Positions 23,035-34,589 of a stretch of 64,000 nt of DNA are shown here, piece after piece. This DNA comes from Cololabis saira. Lineage: Eukaryota; Chordata; Actinopteri; Beloniformes; Belonidae. Where the stretch lies: assembly GCF_033807715.1 (NCBI RefSeq), contig NC_084601.1, positions 2,494,501 to 2,558,500 of the forward strand, in the 5' to 3' direction. Position 1 is the stretch's first letter. Each line of letters begins with the position of its first letter. The notes under the pieces are model-generated. The model was not told where the DNA came from. It did no database searches and worked only from the letters and a program-made list of their open reading frames with translations. A program made the position numbers and the translations under genes.

Positions 23035-23218
23035 TGTCGTGTTCCTGAGTTTATGTTGTATGTTATTTGTGTCCCTGATTATAGTGTGTAACTGCTGTTA
23101 GTTGTTGTTTTTCCACTGTTGTAACTCTGTTTCTGCTGCCCTCTTGGTCAGGTCACTCTTGGAAAAGAGATTTTGATCTCAATGAGTCTTTACCTGCTTA
23201 AATAAAGGAAACTAACTA
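23035..23218 (+). mobile_element. LINE 3' UTR/tail remnant
   Basis: The order ctgccctcttggtcaggtca, ttttgatctcaatgagtc, acctgcttaaataaagg is the common 3' terminus of a fish non-LTR retrotransposon. No coding part is left. Plus orientation, antisense to med30. Confidence 0.6.
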
Positions 23219-23984
23219 CAGTAATCACCACAATGCAAACATAGAAGAATCTAATCTGGATGTTGTAATGTTTTTAAGCTTTTGAGGAATAAAGAAAGGC
23301 ATGATATAGATTCTTTCAGTCAAGGGCTGATCCGTTATGTTAGCATATGATGCCTTTCACCAATTTTCAAATAGCTGCATCATTTTCAATCTCTTTGATA
23401 AAATATCCACACGCGTACACAGTAGGGGTTTGCATTTGTCTACAAAATAATTATTTGTACAAACAGAGATTTCATAATTAGCTGAAGCTTCAAAACAAGA
23501 AAGGAGAGATAGTGAGAACAGTAGGAAAATGCCTAGGCGACCAGGACAGTTGCTCTGGTGACGAGGATGAAGGTGTTAGTCTTAATCCTCCATCCTCCTC
23601 TGATTGCCTGTCTGCCTTTCACTGTTTTCCTTCATAACACAACGCACTTCTCTCTCCAATTCATCCAAATCAGATCAAAGAAGCCGTCCTCGACAGAAGG
23701 GCGAAAAAAAATGAATTTTTCATCTAAATCACTCTATTAAAATTCTGCTCCATTGAAAATTTGCTGCAAGAGAAGCTCTAACAACTTTTCCTTTGTGTGC
23801 CAAATCAGGACACGTTTGGACTCAGGCCAGCAGAAAAACATGATGACATGAAATTTCAAGTCACAAAAATATATATAAAATTCATACATATGCTGTGAAA
23901 TATATGACATTAAGCATTAAACCACTGTGCTTCTCTTGACTCATTAGGATAAACTTCCATCTCAGTATCAATTATGTTAGTGGC
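23219..23984. other. no recognised feature
   Basis: Intronic sequence without recognised repeats or exons. Confidence 0.5.
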
Positions 23985-24195
23985 ATCATATTGTAAGATT
24001 TTTTATTTCTTTAACATTTTGCCTTTAATACATATGTGCAGTGAGAGAGAGACAGGGAAGAGAGAAGGGGAATGACATGAAGTAATGGTCTGGCCAGCGG
24101 GAATCTAACCAGGACCTGCTGCTTCAGCCACAACTACCCGGTGCTACTGAGGTAGATGCATGTGCTAATCTCTCACCTGCAACCGGTTTGAGAGG
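23985..24195 (-). mobile_element. tRNA-derived SINE-like element, minus orientation
   Basis: Read on the minus strand it has a B-box-like ggttagattcccgctgg (24101-24117), then gtcattccccttctctcttc, ccctgtctctctctc and an A-rich end with attaaaggcaaaatg. This is the layout of a common fish SINE. It is degenerate, so the A box cannot be placed with certainty. Confidence 0.5.
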
Positions 24196-26349
24196 ATCTG
24201 GAACATGAAGCAAGTCCACCCCACTCACTGAAAAGATGTGGGGATTAAAACTGACATTTTTGCAGAGCAATTGTTGACATTTTGATTATTTGTTTAGCTG
24301 TTGCTGCTGGGTTTTTTCCTCAGGGAGCTGGTTATTTTTGGAAAAAGATATGTTGAAAGTAATGCATACTGTATTGTACAGTAAAAAGGAAAAAAAGGAA
24401 ATGTGTTGCACACATGAAGCAAGCCCACTCACATCACTGGAAACATGTGGGGATTAAAGGTGTAATGTTTGTAGAGCAAATGTTCAGATTTTGGCTCCTG
24501 TTTGTATTGTTGTTGTTTCAATCTTTGTGAGCTGGTCAGGTTGAAAATCTATTTTTACAGAGATGGACAGATTTTTCGCACATATGTTCAATATATGAAA
24601 TAAATTGCAGTCGCATTTGAATGCAAAAGATGTGTCTGTGTTGGGGTCGGGGGGGGGGGCTCGGAAATTCTGTTATGTACAAAAGGGGGAGCTGGCAAAA
24701 CGAGTTTGGGATCCACTGTCCTTTGGAGTATGAACTTGCCCATTTTCAAAAAAAACCACAGTGACGATTCTGGACTGATAAACAAGCCAGGAGAATATAG
24801 ACAGTTATAAAAAAATGACATTCTCAGAGATGAAAAGTATCTTTCATAAAACATGACTCCACATCCTGCAGCCCACTTATATTATGTATATTATATATAT
24901 TATGTATATCTCTGATACCATCTACCATCGTCCATGCACTTCTGTTCCCTCTGCTCAGCTTTCCCCTGCTTCACATAACCAGAAACAAATGTCTTTCTCA
25001 CATGACTTGAAGGCTAAAGCCGAACCCCTGGCCATCTAGCCGCCCACATAAAGTGAAACTGAACATGCAGGGAGAAACACAAATTACATCTAATTACATT
25101 TTGTGGTTCATAAGTGTGACAAAATCATGGAAAGACGCCTTCACTAAGTGGCAAGGATCTTTTCCAGAAAGCAGCAAGCCAGCATATTATGTAGAAATGG
25201 GAATATAACTATGAGTTAGGAAAAATAATTAGGACCATACATCATGGGAACCAACAGTTTTAGAAACTTGTGGGTGTACAATTAAACACCGTCAAACTCC
25301 CCCTTGACCTAATACTCATTCAGGATGGTCATCTTTTCATATTTAAGATCCCTCAAGTAATATTTCACCAAATATACATGCAGTGATGGTCAGGGGGAAC
25401 AAAAGTCACTACTGTCTTCATCTTTACCGTGGTGCAGCAACAAGGGCTGCAAAATATTAGAGAACCAACCGAAATAGAAGAAACAATGGATTATCACTCC
25501 ACTAACACAATTTATCACTGTTTGATAGGAGATCATCCATAAAATGTAATCGTACTCGAAAGATCCATCATCTAACCACCATCAGCAATCTGACAAATAC
25601 ATCAAATACATCAACATAAGTCTGAGCACAAAATTCAGATGAGGAGCTTCTTCTTCATGCAACATAACTCCAACTTCATTTTGTTTGTGGCCACAAAGGA
25701 GGTTGTGAAACAAAAGGGAGAAAACATAAAAACTCATGAAACATAAAGACATATAAAAAACCTCAAATATATATAACACATGGACACAAAAGACACGGGC
25801 ACATGAAAGAGCCCCAGATACACGAGTCTAAAATCAACAACTCTGGCCAGCCTTGCAGGAGGAACTAATACTTCACAATAAAAGGTCAAAAGCAATAAAT
25901 AACAGTGAAAAGCAACAATAAATAGGTATATAAAATAAGGTGCTTGAGTTCCTGAACTACAACCTGTGGCTCCACCAGTTGAGGGCTTGCCAACACATCA
26001 ACTGGTCTGCATTTAAGATGGTGATGGATGTAGGATAAAGGAGTATTTGTATCTGTTACTCCTCACCACTGGAAGCATCAACCTGGAGCCAGAAGGACTG
26101 AGGTTCAATAAACATCTGACAGGATGCTTTGAGCCTTTCTCCCAACTTGTCTTCACTATTTTGTTTGGAGCATTTCTTACCTCAATCTTGACGTTACCAT
26201 AGATTCTACACAAGATTCATTTTTTTATTTTTTTCTAAAGGCTTATGTTGAACCTTTCCACAAGGTAGGAGAGTTTCCAACAATTATGGCTGTCACTTCT
26301 TACACAGAACATCTGTGTTATCATTCAAATTTGACTTATTCAAGTACCA
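24196..26349. other. no recognised feature
   Basis: About 2.1 kb of intron with no exon, RNA gene or family of repeats recognised, apart from a short TATATTATGTATAT run near 24880-24910. Confidence 0.5.
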
Positions 26350-26351
26350 AG

Positions 26352-26382
26352 GTACCGTATTTTTCGCACTATAAAGGCGCAC
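26352..26382. repeat. fragment of a CCGTATTTTTCGCACTATAA element end
   Basis: The phrase taccgtatttttcgcactat resembles the terminal repeat of a common vertebrate MITE. Only about 30 bp remain, directly left of the TTAA element at 26383, which probably inserted into it. Confidence 0.4.
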
Positions 26383-26921
26383 TTAAAGGGGACCTATTAT
26401 GAAAAACAGGTTTTCTCTTGCTTTAACAAATATAAAGTGGTCTCCCCTCAGTCTGCCAACTCAGAGAAGGAGGAAAGCAACCAAATTCTGCAGTGTCTGT
26501 ACAGCCGCCCGGATGAGCCGTCCAGTGTCATGTGACTTTTACGAGCCAATCAGATTTGCATATTTTCGTTACGTCACCAAAATGCAAACCACGCCTCGGA
26601 AAACCAACTCCGCCGGCCGAAGCTCCGCCATTATTCAGAAGCGGTGGCTGTTTGAACAATTGTGCAGCAATAGTGCATAAATGTTATTTATATACAACTT
26701 ATGTTATTTAATTTTTTTTAACAATGAAGTTGCCATTTGTGAAGATTCAGTGTTGTGATTTCTTTACAGTTAAGTTATGATTAATTTGTCTTGTAACATA
26801 AGAAATTAAATGATGAGGAATCGGAGTAAATAACTGTGGTGTACCTGTTTAGAATTCAATTAAATCTTCCTGTGTGAATTAGTGTGAAGACGAGGTGACC
26901 CGTTCCCTCTTCAGGGAACTA

Positions 26922-27010
26922 AAGGCTGATTTATGGTTCCGCGTTACACCAACGCAGAGCCTATGGTGTAGGGTACGAGTCGATGTAACGCAGAACCGTA
27001 AATCAGGCTT
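26922..27010. mobile_element. 89-bp hairpin MITE flanked by TA, nested
   Basis: Arms AAGGCTGATTTATGGTTCCG and, inverted, AAGCCTGATTTACGGTTCTG, with TA on both sides (26920-26921 and 27011-27012). The sister TTAA element at 3494 lacks it, which confirms insertion. A TA target is compatible with Tc1/mariner-type mobilisation. Confidence 0.7.
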
Positions 27011-27081
27011 TAAGATCCGTTTACACCGTGTCATAAATGCATGCGAGCGTCCGACTATCGCGTCGAGCTGTGTGACATCGG

Positions 27082-27839
27082 ACGCTCTCTGTCCACACTG
27101 AAACCGTTAAACTCTCTCTGTCCACACTGAAACCGTTAAACTCTCCCTGTCCACACTGAAACTGTTAAACTCTCTCTGTCCACACTGAAACCGTTAAACT
27201 CTCTCTGTCCACACTGAAACCATTAAACTCTCTCTGTCCACACTGAAACCATTAAACTCTCTCTGTCCACACTGAAACCGTTAAACTCTCTCTGTCCACA
27301 CTGAAACCGTTAAACTCTCTCTGTCCACACTGAAACCGTTAAACGCTCTCTGTCCACACTGAAACCGTTAAACTCTCTCTGTCCACACTGAAACCGTTAA
27401 ACTCTCTCTGTCCACACTGAAACCGTTAAACTCTCTCTGTCCACACTGAAACCGTTAAACTCTCTCTGTCCACACTGAAACCGTTAAACTCTCCCTGTCC
27501 ACACTGAAACTGTTAAACTCTCTCTGTCCACACTGAAACCATTAAACTCTCTCTGTCCACACTGAAACCGTTAAACTCTCTCTGTCCACACTGAAACCGT
27601 TAAACTCTCTCTGTCCACACTGAAACCGTTAAACTCTCTCTGTCCACACTGAAACCATTAAACTCTCTCTGTCCACACTGAAACCGTTAAACTCTCTCTG
27701 TCCACACTGAAACCGTTAAACTCTCTCTGTCCACACTGAAACCGTTAAACTCTCTCTGTCCACACTGAAACCGTTAAACTCTCTCTGTCCACACTGAAAC
27801 CGTTAAACTCTCTCTGTCCACACTGAAACCGTTAAACTC
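27082..27839. repeat. 29-bp minisatellite inside the TTAA element, copy B
   Basis: About 26 units with the same 29-bp consensus as the array at 3984-4924 and the same right border. Variant units (CTCTCCCT at two places, ACCATT, CGCTCTCT) are distributed differently, so the two arrays changed in length independently. Confidence 0.97.
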
Positions 27840-27881
27840 GCGGCCAGTTAGGACAGTCCGATAGAAAATTTCAGGTTCAAG

Positions 27882-29429
27882 ATGATGGGGCAAGCTGAGC
27901 TTGAGGACATTGTGACCAAACTCAAACCTAAAGGAGCTGGTCATGATGGACTGAAGCCTAGTCTTCTCAAGAAATGCTTGCCTGCCATTACAAAACCTCT
28001 TCTTCACATATTGAATTGCTCACTTGCTACAGGTCGTTGTCCTGACCAGTTCAAATGGGCCAGAGTCATCCCAGTACACAAATCTGATGAAAAGTGTAAG
28101 TACTCAAATTATAGACCAATATCCATTTTGCCTTGTTTGGCCAAAGTACTTGAAAGAATTGTGTACAATAGACTAACAGAGTATTTAAATGAATCCAATC
28201 TCCTCTATTCTCATCAATATGGATTTAGAGAAAAACACTCCACCGCGATGGCTCTGGTTCAACTAATTGATAGATTTTCAACGGCATTGGATAATAATGA
28301 ATTTACTATTGGGGTTTTTATAGACCTGTCCAAAGCCTTCGATACCGTTGATCATAGTCTTCTGGTTAAAAAATTGCAGATGTATGGTATTGGGGAAATA
28401 GAGCTTCAATGGTTCTGTGACTATCTGAACAACCGTAAACAGTTGGTTTCTTGGAATGGTTTTGATTCTAGCTATAGGAATTTAACATGTGGTTTGCCGC
28501 AAGGATCCATTCTTGGTCCTTTGCTTTTTATTATTTATGTGAATGATTTATATCTGGTTTCAAAAAGCATGTTTTTTGTCAATTTTGCTGATGATACGAA
28601 TATGTTTATGTCGAATCGAAGTTATGAAGACCTAATTACTCAAACAAATGTTGAACTTACAAAAGTTAATATTTGGTTCCAAAAAAATAAATTATCTCTA
28701 AATATTAAAAAAACTTCATACATGTTAGTCGTACCAAAAAATAAGAAAAAGATTCCTTATGATAAAGATGTCTACATATTCAATCATTCTCTTATTAGAG
28801 TGCAATATGCCAAGTTTTTGGGTATTTATATTGATGAAAAATTAAATTGGAAAAAACATGTATCATTCATCTGTAACAAAGTTGCTAAGAACATTGGTGT
28901 CATCAGCAGGATAAGACATGTTTTACCCAGAAAAATCCTTATATCACTTTATTATACTTTAATATATCCTTTTCTGACTTATTGCAATCTTGTATGGGCA
29001 AGCACTTACAGAACAAACCTCAAACACCTTGTTACTCTACAGAAACGATTTGTTAGAATGGTTACATACTCTGAGCCACATGCAAGTTCAGGTCCACTGT
29101 TTCAAGAACTTAATTTCATGAATGTCTATGATATCAATGTGTATCAGATTTGTTTATTTGTGTTTCAGCATAGAATGAATATTTTACCTTATAGTTTCTC
29201 TCACATATTTATGTCCAACAACCAAGTCCATAGCTACCAGACACGAAGCTCTTCCAACCTCCACACTGCCTTCTTTAGAACTGCTCTTGGGCAATTTTCA
29301 ATTCGTTATCAAGGTCCACGTCTCTGGAATCAACTACCTGACTATCTGAAAAAAATTATTAACTTAACATCATTTAAAAAGGCTCTCAAAAAGTACCTCA
29401 TCAGTCAAACCATGTATCATCAAACATAA
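27882..29429 (+). CDS. LINE reverse transcriptase, N-terminally truncated, open frame
   Basis: A 515-codon uninterrupted frame. It starts in the reverse-transcriptase domain: KPKGAGHDGLKP (residues 16-27), RPISILP (78-84), FIDLSKAFDTVDH (146-158, first catalytic Asp 148), GLPQGSILGPLLF (204-216) and FADDTN (235-240, catalytic Asp 237-238, the YADD box with Phe). A C-terminal thumb and tail end in a WNQLPDYLK motif. It copies LINE RNA at the target site in an active element. The frame continues upstream of the first ATG to the insertion edge (FRFK), so the ATG is not the native start and the endonuclease domain was lost by 5' truncation. The style resembles the Crack/Daphne or Rex1-like branches; the clade is uncertain. 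An intact frame suggests a fairly young insertion. Antisense to med30. Confidence 0.9.
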   Translation: MMGQAELEDIVTKLKPKGAGHDGLKPSLLKKCLPAITKPLLHILNCSLATGRCPDQFKWARVIPVHKSDEKCKYSNYRPISILPCLAKVLERIVYNRLTEYLNESNLLYSHQYGFREKHSTAMALVQLIDRFSTALDNNEFTIGVFIDLSKAFDTVDHSLLVKKLQMYGIGEIELQWFCDYLNNRKQLVSWNGFDSSYRNLTCGLPQGSILGPLLFIIYVNDLYLVSKSMFFVNFADDTNMFMSNRSYEDLITQTNVELTKVNIWFQKNKLSLNIKKTSYMLVVPKNKKKIPYDKDVYIFNHSLIRVQYAKFLGIYIDEKLNWKKHVSFICNKVAKNIGVISRIRHVLPRKILISLYYTLIYPFLTYCNLVWASTYRTNLKHLVTLQKRFVRMVTYSEPHASSGPLFQELNFMNVYDINVYQICLFVFQHRMNILPYSFSHIFMSNNQVHSYQTRSSSNLHTAFFRTALGQFSIRYQGPRLWNQLPDYLKKIINLTSFKKALKKYLISQTMYHQT

Positions 29430-29446
29430 GATAATTATTGTTGTGT

Positions 29447-29448
<2 letters not shown>

Positions 29449-29492
<44 letters not shown>

Positions 29493-29516
29493 CCCTCTCT
29501 CTCTCTCTCTCCTTAT
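29449..29516. repeat. (TC)n microsatellite in the LINE 3' UTR
   Basis: TC dinucleotides with one GCCCC interruption near 29490. Confidence 0.9.
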
Positions 29517-30157
29517 GAGCTTATTCATTATTTTTGTTTTGTATTATTCATTTATGTACGTATTCCTATTTTTTTTTTTCCCTATATATTTTACTGTTTA
29601 ATCTCTACACTTTTCTACTTATTTCTCATTACTGTTCAATTATTTTCCTATGTTTTTTTTAAACTGTAACAAATTTGATATTTGAATATGTTGGGTGAGG
29701 TTTTCATATAAGCCCTCTTGGGTTTCATACCTCCCCTTTGCACATCCCAGTAATGTTGATTGTTCATGTTGTTTATTTATATGATACTGTTTGTGCTAAA
29801 TAAAAAATAAAAAATAAAAAAAAATAAAAATAAAGCAATGGAATTGATTTTGTCGCCAAAGCTCTGTCGCATGGGACACGCTTTGCTACGCAGCCGCTGC
29901 TCTTCTGCCCGGGGCGAGGCTTTGTTCCCTCCCCTGCTACACGTCATTCAGGCAGCCAATCAGCACAGAGCCTTATCATCATAGCCCCGCCCACTCAGAA
30001 TCCCACATAGATAATGAGGTTAGAGACTGGGAAGATAAAAACATGGCTCAGAGGCTGAATTTCTGATTTATGTAGAAAAAACAAGCTTTTGATTGTTTTT
30101 AATACATTCAAGGCCTGTTTAAAATATACATTAAATGCCATAATAAGTCCCCTTTAA

Positions 30158-30597
30158 AATCCTTAAATTTTTCTTGTCGTGCTTACTGACCTCAAACCAA
30201 ATGTATCTGGTACACTGCGCTAAAAAATCTGACCAAATGTTTTAGTGCAATTTTGGTAGGCGACGATTGTCGGACCGTTTATGATGGCGGTCTGGCCTGA
30301 GGGTAGTTGCCAAAAAACAACTTTTAGTTCCAGAAACTCAACAGACGTGTCTTTGGTTATAGGATTCAGTTTCAAAAATGAGTCATCACGGCAATGCACA
30401 TATTCATTCACAACAGGGCCGTGATCATTTTCACTGGCAGTGGCAGCTCCACCCTACGGCCAGCCCTGCAGGCAAACTGCAGTGGGCTCTACATAAGATA
30501 CAAGTTCCGTCTTCATTGGAAGGATTTCATCTCTAATGAAGTCAAAGCAACACAACTAAAATCATTTAAAACCTTGGAATATTTATTTTTACCCGCT
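30158..30597. other. no recognised feature
   Basis: Spacer between two TTAA-flanked elements; no repeat or exon recognised. Confidence 0.5.
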
Positions 30598-31292
30598 TTA
30601 AAGCAGCACAATGTAACTTTCAGCTTTTGTTGAGTTTGGCGGCTCCTTTGGACAAAAGCAGTAGTGCTTTACCAGAAAGAACACTACATTTCCCATGAGC
30701 ACCAGCGCGTACTGCTGGAAAACTCCTGTCCCCGTCGCTGCATTTGTTTTGATAGTGAATGAAATAAGACGGGACAGACTTTCAAAACTACTTTTCTGTT
30801 TTCAGCGGTTGTTTGCAGGAGTCACCCCCCCCCCCCCCCCCCCCCGTCCTGTTTCAGAGAGATAATGAGCCCCAAATTACAAACGCTTTTTAGAGGGACT
30901 TCGTCATAAATTAGTAGTCCAACATACTTACCGACAAAATAACTCCTATAAAACTTTTATTTTCTTGGGTTTTTCCGCTGCTTCGGCCGTGATACCAGCT
31001 TCTGCTGAGCTCTGCGCTCCACGCCCCGCCCAGCTTTGTATCGACTACGAATGGGGAAAGAGGGGGAAGTGACGTATGCCGTAAAGCAGTCAAAGCCGTA
31101 AAAATGTGTAGTTTTTTAGTGTGGCAGGGTTCCTACCATGCTCCTCAAAGTTACATAGTGCCAGTGAAGGAGATACAGACCCCTCAGACCATGACAGAGG
31201 TTCATTAAACCTGTTGGAAGTTGATGTACCATCACAATGACTCTGGGAATATGATACGATTAAGGTGGAAAAGTTACATAGTGCTGCTTTAA
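30598..31292. mobile_element. TTAA-flanked AGCAGCAC element
   Basis: Left end TTAAAGCAGCACAATGTAAC and right end, inverted, TTAAAGCAGCACTATGTAAC. Non-autonomous, about 695 bp, with a run of 21 C at 30825-30845. The ends follow the same TTAA + AG pattern as the AGGGGACC and AGGAGC families. Confidence 0.72.
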
Positions 31293-31408
31293 GCCATGAA
31301 ATTTGCGACTGTTATCACAGGAACATCAAGCTGGTCTCCTTTACCTTTAACATGCTTGTCTTGAATTCTCTTTCTCAACTCCTCAGACAACTGTTTTCTC
31401 TGGTCCAT
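31292..31408 (-). pseudogene. Tc1-like transposase N-terminal fragment
   Basis: On the minus strand MDQRKQLSEELRKRIQDKH is followed by QLDVPVITVANF, the first helix-turn-helix of fish Tc1-type transposases. A few residues expected between the two helices are missing, and the frame stops just after. No catalytic DDE part was seen nearby, so it is a short dead fragment. Confidence 0.6.
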
Positions 31409-32226
31409 GTTCAATATAGTGCACATGATGATACCAAACTGGAGAGGCTTCTTTTCACCCATTAAAAGATTAACTGATTTGATGGTGTCATCATTGTTGT
31501 CGTTGTTATCAGATGTTCCTGATCTGTTGCTGTTCTCTCCTCTTACCAGTGTGCTGCTGCCAGAGGTTTCTTCTTGTAAAAGGAAACTTTTATTTACACT
31601 CACCTGGTGCTTGGTCAGGATGGGGGATTGTATCAAAGAAATGATTTGATGCAATCTGCTCTTTTCCTTAGCAAAGTTATATGTATTATTGTTATGTTAT
31701 TGGCTTTTTAATAATTGGACAACTTTGAAGTGAGTTAATCAGCATAGTGGGAGTCCCTTGAGAGGACATTTGTTATGATTTGGTGTTTAATAAAGCTATA
31801 AAGCTGAAATGAACTGATTTGAATTGAAGACTGAAGATACTTGTGATGCTTATTACAGGAGACACTTCAGTTTAACATGTCACTATGGACACCTTTTTTT
31901 ATAATCTTTTCTAGGGGATCCAGCAAATCTGTCCAGGACAGTTTCATTAGTTGTTCTTGTCGTAAAAATATTTGAAGAAAATGACCACCTTGAAACACTT
32001 CACTGTATATACTTATGTTTTGACTGTTAACGCTTGAATGTGATCCTTTTTTATAGTTCTTATCAATTACTTATTTGTTGTTTATTTTTTATTCCTTTGC
32101 TTCAACATAGAAACCTCCAAGTCCTATTATTCTGCCTATATTACTAATTTTGTTGGTAAAGGTAGGCCTTTTTTCAAAGATGGGATAAATTGTTACCAAA
32201 ATGTTTCACAACAACCACTAAACTAC
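31409..32226. other. no recognised feature
   Basis: Intronic sequence; a minus-strand open frame continues from the Tc1 fragment to 31654 but shows no further known domain. Confidence 0.45.
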
Positions 32227-32765
32227 GGTGGCCGAGAGCCGCCATTGCTGAAAATAAAAGTAACGCTGCAAACAGAAACTAACGCCGCTGAAAATATAAA
32301 GAAACAGCACTGCAAATAAAAGAAAAAAAACGACGCAAATAAAAAAGCCACAACAGAAGTGAATTACCGGGGACTATTTTTGCTGATGCACCGGTGTTTT
32401 TTACATGAGAGGAGAAGAAGAAGACGAAAAAAATTACACGTAGCGTCGTTGAACACTAACCTTCTCACTTATTTTCTCGTTCTTTGTTCTTCTTATTACT
32501 CGCTCTTCTTATTTCTTCCTTTTCACTTACGTCCTCTTTGTCGTCTTCTTCTCCTCTCACATAAAACACCGGTGCATCATCAAAAATAGTCCCCGGTAAT
32601 TCACTTCCGTTTATTTTATTTGCAGTGTTTCTTTTCTTTGCAGCAGCATTTATTTTATTTGCAGCAGGGTTTCTTTATGTTTGCAGCGTTTCTTTTATTT
32701 GCAGTGGCGTTTGTTTTTATTTGCAGCGTTACTTTTATTTGCAGCAATGGCGGGTCTCGGCCACC
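32227..32765. mobile_element. 540-bp fold-back element (long inverted repeat)
   Basis: The left arm starts GGTGGCCGAGAGCCGCCATT and the right arm ends with its near-perfect inverse (aatggcgggtctcggccacc). Arms remain alignable almost to the centre, with matching blocks such as ccggggactatttttg / caaaaatagtccccgg (32368 and 32582) and aggagaagaagaagacga / its inverse. Flanks contain ctaaac on both sides (32223 and 32769), a possible target duplication. The right arm is a degenerate TTTATTTGCAG repeat. Confidence 0.75.
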
Positions 32766-34106
32766 ATGCTAAACAACTGGAAAATGCCCCCCCCCCCTCT
32801 TCTCCATGCCGAGCTTGTGCAAGTTAGCAGCGGCGCTCTGATCCGCAGCAGAGCGGCGCTGCCAACATAGCTGGAACATATTGACTTCTGGCATCACTGC
32901 TTTTCAATATCAACACTATGTATCAGAGATTTGAAATGTACAACAAAATCTTTTTTAACCAAACTGAAATCTCACTTGAGAAAAGAAAAGTAACAAAAAC
33001 AACCACAGGAACAAATTTCCACTCTGAGTGAACATGTAAAAAGCACAAGGAAGTTGGAGTAAATAAGCCACTTGCAACACTCTCCCCCATCAGGGGAACC
33101 CTAGGACAGTAAATGGGCCCTAGTTTACCATCTGACTGTGCATCCACAGGGAGCCGGGCCAAGCAGATTTAATTTGCCTGACATCAGTTAAAAAAGCTTT
33201 AATTGCCTTTATAAACTTTATGGCTTTTTCTCAAGGGGAGGGTTTAAGAGCCATATTGTTCCGTGTTTGGCAAGGGCTTTCCCTGGGGAATGAAGCCTTT
33301 AAAGGGATTTTGAAGGCAGATAAAAGCCTTCTGTTCCAGCTGCGGCAGAAATACAATAGCCATGTTGTCATCCTTGTACACGCCTACTGTACCAACCGAG
33401 TTTATGTCAATGCGGCTTCAGTATGGAGGTGGAGAGCTTGCAGCGTCAGCCGACTGTAGCAGAATGGTTGCAATCGATTTAGTTTGTGAGGTTAGTCACC
33501 CTCAAGCTCCCTCCTAAGCACTTACGTCTCTGCCAGGTAGCCCCATCGATTGGGCTTTCCTCTGTGATTTCATTTCCAGAGATAATGAATGAGGAAAGGG
33601 GCAAAAAGGTTAAAGCAAGGATGCCTTAAAACCAGCAACGGGTAGCCATGCAAGCAACACAAATCACTGTCCAAAAATCATGTTCAGAGCAGAATCCAAA
33701 GTGGGCAGATATCCTTGTTGCTGAGTGACATGCAAATATCCATCTCACTGAAGAGGTCAAACCTTTTTTTGCTGACATAAGCACATGGAATTAATTAAGA
33801 GGGTAATTTGTGCACAACAGCTGTTACACCACAAAAGCTTAAAAATTCAAAGACTGAAATATAAATAACTCAACTGGATTTCCAAATATATTAAATGCAC
33901 ATATACGATCTCTCTTGGGGCTACAACACTGCAAAACCTAATTTCTAATAAAAGAAAAAAAGCATGTTTCAATGAAATTCATTCTATTTAGGATTAGACT
34001 ATTTTGCTAGTTTTAATCATTTTAATAATTTTTAATAATCAGGACCCTTTCAGAACCCAACAATTATATTACCGATTTTATTTTTTATTACTTTGAAATT
34101 AAATTG
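32766..34106. other. non-repetitive intron segment; possible conserved non-coding DNA
   Basis: No exon or mobile element recognised. The part from about 33060 to 33620 has low simple-repeat content and motif-dense stretches (for example gtttaccatctgactgtgca, ccccatcgattgggctttc) and is a candidate regulatory block. Unproven without alignment. Confidence 0.35.
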
Positions 34107-34114
34107 GTAATTTG

Positions 34115-34431
34115 CAGAGGTGGATAATCCCGGTGCCATAAAGTAAAAATCCAGTCCAGCAGTTGTTCCAACCAATTACTAAACCAGCTCCTCTGCAGGT
34201 AAATGGTAGGTCCTTAGTGAAAACACCTGTTCTAAATGTACAGGCTGATCCAGAAACACAGCAGGATTTTTACTTTATAGCATCTGGATTAAACACCTGC
34301 AAAAAACAACCAATTCCCATTCCCACAAAGGCAGAAATTGCTGTAGCATTGTCTTCACATGCTTCTTCAGAGGGTTGGAACAACTGCTGGACAGGATTTT
34401 TACTTTATGGCACATGGATTATACACCTCTG
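34115..34431. mobile_element. hAT-like MITE with exact 8-bp target duplication
   Basis: Ends CAGAGGTGGATAATCCCGGT and, inverted, CAGAGGTGTATAATCCATGT; GCCATAAAGTAAAAATCC is shared further in. GTAATTTG stands on both sides (34107-34114 and 34432-34439). 317 bp, non-coding. Confidence 0.85.
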
Positions 34432-34589
34432 GTAATTTGACACCAAATATATTGTGACAAGCAACATAATGTAAATTCTATCAAGCAAGGGTACTTTCAA
34501 AAATGGTATGACGAGCAGTCATGGCTGGCCAATAGAGGGCACTAGAGCGCCGCCCCACCACTCACCACAAGAACAAAATGTAAATAAAA

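Larger units (their letters stand above)
27870..29831 (+). mobile_element. 5'-truncated LINE (jockey/CR1-like group) nested in the TTAA element
   Basis: The insertion is bounded by comparison with the empty copy at 3494: agaaaat is followed there directly by aaagcaatgg (about 4957), here by 1.96 kb ending in an AATAAA-rich tail. It contains an open reverse-transcriptase frame and a 3' UTR with a TC microsatellite (29449-29516). The endonuclease part is absent. A target duplication of about five bases (aaaat) is possible but cannot be separated from the A-rich tail. Confidence 0.88.
26383..30157. mobile_element. TTAA-flanked AGGGGACC element, copy B, with nested insertions
   Basis: Ends TTAAAGGGGACCTATTATGA and, inverted, TTAAAGGGGACTTATTATGG. 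Outside the insertions it matches the copy at 3494-5280, including the cgcggccagttaggaca junction and the cagccaatcagcacagagcc block. It has been enlarged by a hairpin MITE (26922-27010), a 29-bp minisatellite (27082-27839) and a LINE (27870-29831). Confidence 0.8.
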
